DNA of 19,055 nucleotides from JAQGMJ01 sp036271855. Lineage in GTDB: Bacteria; Pseudomonadota; Gammaproteobacteria; Burkholderiales; JAEUOS01. Under the pieces are notes generated by a model. That model saw only the letters and a program-made list of their open reading frames with translations, made no database searches and was not told where the DNA came from. Positions 15,660-19,055 of the stretch are shown piece by piece; the first letter of the stretch is position 1; each line of letters begins with the position of its first letter. The translations under genes and the position numbers were made by a program. Location of the stretch: positions 1 through 19,055 of the forward strand of contig DATAZV010000478.1 of NCBI GenBank assembly GCA_036271855.1. Reading direction: 5' to 3'.

Positions 15660-16016
15660 GTGGCCGGCGGCCTGTCGATCCACGTGGTCGACGTTTCGCG
15701 CGGCGTGGTGGCGGCCGGGATGCGGGTAGAGGTGTACGCAGCCACGCCATCACGCACGCTGCTGTGCGCCGGCGAGATCAACACCAAGGGCGTGCTCGAC
15801 GACCCGGTGCTGATGAGCGATGCCATCGTCGCCGGCTACTACGAAGCCGTGTTCCACGCTGCCGCCTACTACCGGCTTGCCGGTGCGCCGCTACCGGATC
15901 AGCCGTTTCTCGATGTGGTGACTTACCGCTTCGGCATCAGCGATGTCGCGCAGCACTATCACCTGCCGATGAAGTTCACGCCCTGGGGCTACTCCTGCTT
16001 TCGCGGCGGCGCATAA
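15660..16016 (+). CDS. Divergent 5-hydroxyisourate hydrolase / transthyretin-like paralog
   Basis: A 118-residue transthyretin-like protein that aligns almost without gaps to the canonical UraH of this window. It keeps the fold markers SIHVVD (His8), GYYEAVFHAAAYYR, YRFGI and QHYHLP (His99, His101). It differs at the active site: the family arginine of NADGR is Val45 (NTKGVLDD), and the terminal YRGS is FRGG followed by Ala. It starts with GTG at 15660, 2 bp after the upstream stop, so it is coupled to the allantoate amidohydrolase gene, and it ends at a strong terminator. The loss of Arg and Ser suggests a different substrate from 5-hydroxyisourate, or a non-enzymatic role. Expression as a full-length, undamaged frame argues against a pseudogene. 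Confidence 0.85.
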   Translation: MAGGLSIHVVDVSRGVVAAGMRVEVYAATPSRTLLCAGEINTKGVLDDPVLMSDAIVAGYYEAVFHAAAYYRLAGAPLPDQPFLDVVTYRFGISDVAQHYHLPMKFTPWGYSCFRGGA

Positions 16017-16027
16017 ACGCAAGGCGC

Positions 16028-16060
16028 AAAAAAAGCCCGCCGGAATCGGCGGGCTTTTTT
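16028..16060. terminator. Bidirectional Rho-independent terminator
   Basis: A perfect GC-rich stem GCCCGCCG (16035-16042) / CGGCGGGC (16047-16054) with a four-base loop is flanked by seven A on the left and six T on the right, which extend the stem. The T tract on either strand lets it end both the plus-strand urate operon and the minus-strand Rieske operon, whose stop codons are 12 bp to the left and 27 bp to the right. Confidence 0.92.
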
Positions 16061-16086
16061 GTTGGTTGGGCCCGCACTTAGCCCCT

Positions 16087-17166
16087 TCAGGCAGCGCGCT
16101 CCGCCGCCTGCATCGGTGCGCCGCTGCGCCCCGGCAGCCGCGCCTCTTCCTCGCCGTGGGTCTTCAACAGCTCGATCAGGCGCTTGCGCATCATCATGCC
16201 GGGCTGGTCGGAGGGCATGTGGCGTTCCTCGCCTGAACCCAGGCCGAGGGGCGCGTCGAAGTCGGTCGACTCCAGCACCGCCTGGTCTTCGCTGGTTACC
16301 TGGCGGTCGAAGGCGATGATGTCGGCCGCCGGCGCCTGTTCCTCGGTGTCGTTGCGATAGGCCCATTGGCATACCTGGATCGACTCGTCGTCGATCGGCG
16401 TGGCGCAGGTGACGATCGCATGCACCAGGCCGTTCGGATAAGTGATGTGCAGCTTGCGGATGAAGGGCAGGTACCAGCGGTTGCGCATGTGGCGGATGGT
16501 CTCGTCCTCATCGGTGCGCAGGATTTTTTTCTGGATTTCCGGGTTGTTCACCGCCGCCTGGGTTTCGAAAATGAAGCCGTAGTCGGTCGGCGTCAGCTTG
16601 ATCGAGGCGGGAATCGGCTGGTGCCCCTGGCCGAAACTGGTGTGGTGCACGAAGCTGAAATGCGCGTTGTCGAAGGAGTTCTCCATCAGGCGCAAGCCCG
16701 AGCATTTCCACACCTTGTAGAACTGCATGATGCGGCGGTGGTCCGGCAATTCTTCTTCGGGGAAATCGGGAATGCCGGCCAGCGGCTCTTCCAGGCAGAC
16801 CCACACGTAGCCATAGCGCGCTTCGGCGTAATAGCGTTTCACCTTGGCGCGGGCACCGCACATTTGCGCGGTGAGTTCCGGCTGCTGCGGAATCTTCACG
16901 CAGGCGCCGTCCAGGCCGTATTGCCAGCCGTGATAAGCGCAGGCGAGCGATTCGCCGCGCTCGTCCACCTTGACGTTGCCGATGGAAAGTTTCGCAGTGC
17001 GATGGCAGCAACGGTCTTCCAGCGCACTGACATGGCCGTGCGAGTCTTTCCACAGCACGATGTCGACACCGAACAACTTGAACGGCTTGGGCCCGTCGTC
17101 CAGCATATCGACCGGCATGACGGGGTTCCAGAAACGCTTCAATACAGGTTGCCGGGTTTGCAACAT
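16087..17166 (-). CDS. Rieske non-heme iron oxygenase, alpha subunit
   Basis: A 359-residue ring-hydroxylating or O/N-demethylating oxygenase. The N-terminal Rieske domain binds a [2Fe-2S] cluster through Cys53-x-His55 and Cys76-x2-His79 (CAYHGWQYG). The catalytic domain has the mononuclear iron motif in ENSFDNAHFSFVHH: Asp166 as bridge and His169 and His174 as ligands. The size and single-subunit form resemble vanillate demethylase and related N- or O-demethylases more than two-subunit dioxygenases. No reductase or ferredoxin gene is in the window, so electrons come from elsewhere. A strong AAGGAG site precedes the ATG. It is the last gene of the minus-strand operon, 12 bp after the creatininase-family gene. 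Substrate unknown. Confidence 0.92.
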   Translation of the reverse strand: MLQTRQPVLKRFWNPVMPVDMLDDGPKPFKLFGVDIVLWKDSHGHVSALEDRCCHRTAKLSIGNVKVDERGESLACAYHGWQYGLDGACVKIPQQPELTAQMCGARAKVKRYYAEARYGYVWVCLEEPLAGIPDFPEEELPDHRRIMQFYKVWKCSGLRLMENSFDNAHFSFVHHTSFGQGHQPIPASIKLTPTDYGFIFETQAAVNNPEIQKKILRTDEDETIRHMRNRWYLPFIRKLHITYPNGLVHAIVTCATPIDDESIQVCQWAYRNDTEEQAPAADIIAFDRQVTSEDQAVLESTDFDAPLGLGSGEERHMPSDQPGMMMRKRLIELLKTHGEEEARLPGRSGAPMQAAERAA

Positions 17167-17178
17167 GGGAGTTCTCCT

Positions 17179-18015
17179 TCAAGCGCCCAGCGGCCCGGCA
17201 CCCGCCACTGGTTGCTTGAAACGATACAGATCAACGATAAGCTGCGCCCAGCCCTGGCCCAGCGAATCCAGCAATCTCTCTCCCATTTGCGGCGTCGCCA
17301 CCGTGGCGTCGCCGAGTACCCCGCTCACCGTCAGATCGTGGGTGAGCCAGGCAAATCCTTGCGTCCCCGGGCGCTCGCCTTCCATGCTGATCAGGCCTTC
17401 TGCAGACACGCCATGTGGATATTCCACCACTGCTTTTTGCATGTCAACCTGATCGGGCAAGAGCGCCAGAAGTAACGCCGTTTCCAGCGCACCGGCATGA
17501 ATTCCGTGCATCATTTCGCGCGCCGTCACCATCTCCGCACCACAATGTGGCACCGACCAGATGAAGCTGGGGAACAGCGTGTAGTCACCGTGCCGTACCC
17601 GCGATTCGCGCGCGGCAATATTCACCACTTCCGGCTGGCCGCCGTGGCCGTTGACAAAACACAGCTTGCGAAAGCCGGCACGGTAGAGCGAATCGGCGAT
17701 TTCATTCAGGGTATGCAGCAGCGTCTCGGCCGACAGCATCACGGTGCCGGGAAAACGGATGTGCTCCTCCGACTTGCCGTAGTACAGCGGCGGCAGCACG
17801 AAGCAAGGCACATCCGCGGCCAGCTTTTGCATCGCCCGCCCCAGCACCCCCAGCACGATGGCGCTATCCACCGCGATCGGCAGGTGGTGGCCGTGCTGCT
17901 CGATCGCCGCCACCGGCAGCAGCAGCACGGTGTTGGCCTTGTCCGGCAAGGCCTCGATCTGCGGCCAGCTCAGATAGGCGTAGTAGCGCGATGGCGGAAT
18001 CCAGCCGTGCATCAT
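17179..18015 (-). CDS. Creatininase family amidohydrolase
   Basis: A 278-residue metal-dependent cyclic amidohydrolase-like protein. The metal set is visible: Glu39 and His41 in AAIEQHGHHLP, Asp50 in IAVDS, His124 in VNGHGGQ, and Glu178 in GALETALLL. SEEHIRFPGT (82-91) is the usual family motif. True creatininases have Glu two residues after the VNGH histidine; here that position is Gly, so creatinine is a doubtful substrate and a formamide or lactam hydrolase role is as likely. The stop of the cupin gene overlaps its start (ATGA); a second ATG follows directly. It is in one operon with a Rieske oxygenase and a cysteine hydrolase, which suggests ring opening after oxidation. Confidence 0.88.
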   Translation of the reverse strand: MMHGWIPPSRYYAYLSWPQIEALPDKANTVLLLPVAAIEQHGHHLPIAVDSAIVLGVLGRAMQKLAADVPCFVLPPLYYGKSEEHIRFPGTVMLSAETLLHTLNEIADSLYRAGFRKLCFVNGHGGQPEVVNIAARESRVRHGDYTLFPSFIWSVPHCGAEMVTAREMMHGIHAGALETALLLALLPDQVDMQKAVVEYPHGVSAEGLISMEGERPGTQGFAWLTHDLTVSGVLGDATVATPQMGERLLDSLGQGWAQLIVDLYRFKQPVAGAGPLGA

Positions 18016-18449
18016 GGCTTGCGCCCTTCCAGCACGGCGTAGTCCGCCTCGTCGAGTTGCCAGGGGATGCCGTTCCTGATCAATTGCGCGAAGGCTTCGT
18101 CCGGCACCATGGTGGTCAGGCAGTACAGCCGGGTGGCGCCGGTGTTTTCCACCACGTGTTCATTGCCCGGGCGCACCAGGAAGCTGTCGCCCGGCTTGAC
18201 GGCTATCTGCGCGCCATTGCACGAGGCGATGCCCTCCCCGTGCAGCACATAGAAATGCTCGTCGGCGGCAACGTGGGCATTCGGCGGGGTCTGGCCGCCA
18301 ACCTCGAAAATCTCGATCACCTGCACGAAACTGGTCGCATCCTGCAGCGGGTCGACGGTGAAGGCGAAGTAATTGCTGTCGGCCGGCTGGATTTTCCAGG
18401 CGGCATACTGACGTGCGCTGCGATGGGTGACGGCGTTGCTGGTGCTCAT
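18012..18449 (-). CDS. Small cupin-domain protein
   Basis: A 145-residue single-domain cupin. The two metal-binding motifs can be traced: PPNAH with His59 then DEHFYVLHGEG (about 63-73), and PGDSFLVRPGNEHVV with His98. It is too short for the bicupin ureidoglycine aminohydrolase and does not resemble AllA-type ureidoglycolate lyase. Its role could be enzymatic (isomerase, dioxygenase or hydrolase) or substrate sensing without DNA binding. It starts 10 bp after the cysteine hydrolase stop and overlaps the creatininase-family gene, so it belongs to the same operon. Confidence 0.82.
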   Translation of the reverse strand: MSTSNAVTHRSARQYAAWKIQPADSNYFAFTVDPLQDATSFVQVIEIFEVGGQTPPNAHVAADEHFYVLHGEGIASCNGAQIAVKPGDSFLVRPGNEHVVENTGATRLYCLTTMVPDEAFAQLIRNGIPWQLDEADYAVLEGRKP

Positions 18450-18459
18450 GTCCGTACGC

Positions 18460-19055
18460 CTACAAGACCTTGATCAGTGCCGCCGAAGCGGCGGAAAAAC
18501 CGAAGCAGGTACGCACATTGTAGAGCGTCGCCGCCATGCAGTACTCGGGCGAGGTGGTGGCGCTGCAATCCTCCACCAGGATGGTGTCGTAACCGAGGAA
18601 GTTGGCGTCCATCAGCGTGGCCAGCACGCACTGGTCGGCATTGACGCCGCCGAAAAACACGGTGGTAACGCCGAGGTTGCGCAGGATGGCGTCCAGCGGC
18701 GTGTCCCAGAAGCCGCTCATGCGGTATTTGTCCACCTGTATGTCGGTGGGCGCGATTTTCAGCTCATCGACCACCGCTGCTGCCCAGCTATCCTTCTCCA
18801 GTACTTTGGCACCCGGCACCGGCGCGCCTTTCAGCGGCGCGCCCAAGCCGGTGCTCTTGCCATCGTTGTTATAGACATGCAGCAGCGCGGGGCTGATGTT
18901 GGCCAGGTCCGGACGATTGCCCCAGTTGACCCAGATCACCGGCACTTCGGCCTGGCGCAACTTCGGCAACAATTTCGCCAGCGGCTTGATCGGCGCGCGT
19001 GCCGGCTTCACATCCACACCAATGCCCGCCAGCCAGCCCTTGGGGTGGCAAAAAT
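18460..19055 (-). CDS. Isochorismatase-family cysteine hydrolase (N-terminus beyond the window)
   Basis: The frame is open to the window end, and the first visible residues FCHPKGWL match the stretch just after the family's catalytic Asp (DMQNDF), so about 25-30 residues are missing, including that Asp. The other two catalytic residues are visible: Lys in VDKYRMSGF and Cys in GGVNADQCVLAT. The family includes isochorismatase, nicotinamidase, N-carbamoylsarcosine hydrolase, ureidoacrylate hydrolase RutB and biuret hydrolase; all except isochorismatase cleave amide or carbamoyl bonds through the cysteine. In this operon an amide or ureido substrate is likely. A GTG at 19017 is an internal codon, not the start. 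It is the most upstream visible gene of the four-gene operon. Confidence 0.88.
   Translation of the reverse strand, partial: FCHPKGWLAGIGVDVKPARAPIKPLAKLLPKLRQAEVPVIWVNWGNRPDLANISPALLHVYNNDGKSTGLGAPLKGAPVPGAKVLEKDSWAAAVVDELKIAPTDIQVDKYRMSGFWDTPLDAILRNLGVTTVFFGGVNADQCVLATLMDANFLGYDTILVEDCSATTSPEYCMAATLYNVRTCFGFSAASAALIKVL

Noticed and set aside
17179..18015. Calling this gene creatininase (creatinine amidohydrolase)
   Set aside because: The glutamate after the VNGH histidine is replaced by glycine and no creatinase or sarcosine oxidase gene is present, so only the family name is justified.
1..19055. CRISPR arrays, insertion sequences, tRNA or rRNA genes, attachment sites
   Set aside because: No spaced direct repeats, transposase-like frames, terminal inverted repeats or tRNA/rRNA-like sequence were seen on either strand.

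Overview
The window is GC-rich bacterial chromosome with dense, mostly operonic coding. The run hemA-prfA-prmC followed by a CGFS monothiol glutaredoxin, and the kind of proteins around it, point to a betaproteobacterium (inference; genus not resolved). Two genes run off the window: the first at its 5' end, and the last, on the minus strand, at its N-terminus.

Region 1 (1-8256, all plus strand) is mostly housekeeping. It holds a large polytopic O-antigen-ligase-like protein with a C-terminal repeat domain, hemA with a TATAAT box in front, prfA, prmC, a short FHA-domain protein, grxD with a clear intrinsic terminator, and an overlapping LrgA/CidA-LrgB/CidB pair.

Region 2 (8263-16016) is a purine (urate) catabolic island built as two divergent arms around an AT-rich control region at about 12050-12115. 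The minus arm encodes an M20 amidohydrolase-like protein, 5-hydroxyisourate hydrolase (uraH), membrane urate hydroxylase with a cytochrome c domain (puuD), and a hydratase/decarboxylase of the 2-keto-4-pentenoate hydratase family. The plus arm encodes allantoinase PuuE, a GntR/FCD regulator, OHCU decarboxylase UraD, an allantoate amidohydrolase-type M20 enzyme, and a second, divergent UraH. Together the canonical members can take urate through HIU, OHCU, allantoin and allantoate to ureidoglycine. No recognisable ureidoglycine or ureidoglycolate enzyme and no xanthine dehydrogenase is in the window. The control region carries two identical 12-bp palindromes ATTGTATACAAT plus a degenerate third copy, all on a 22-bp pitch, matching the operator style of FadR-type GntR proteins. 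The GntR gene in the plus arm is the obvious candidate ligand.

Region 3 (16087-19055, minus strand) is a compact four-gene operon: isochorismatase-like cysteine hydrolase (partial), cupin, creatininase-family amidohydrolase, Rieske oxygenase. It meets the purine operon at a bidirectional terminator. Its substrate is unknown; the set looks like a small route that oxidises and hydrolyses an N-containing ring.

The most unusual points are: (a) the second UraH lacks the family arginine and the YRGS terminus; (b) the M20 enzyme at 10734-11981 lacks two usual metal ligands; (c) the phased operator array; (d) a perfect hairpin over the ribosome binding site of the hydratase gene; (e) the uncharacterised region 3 operon.
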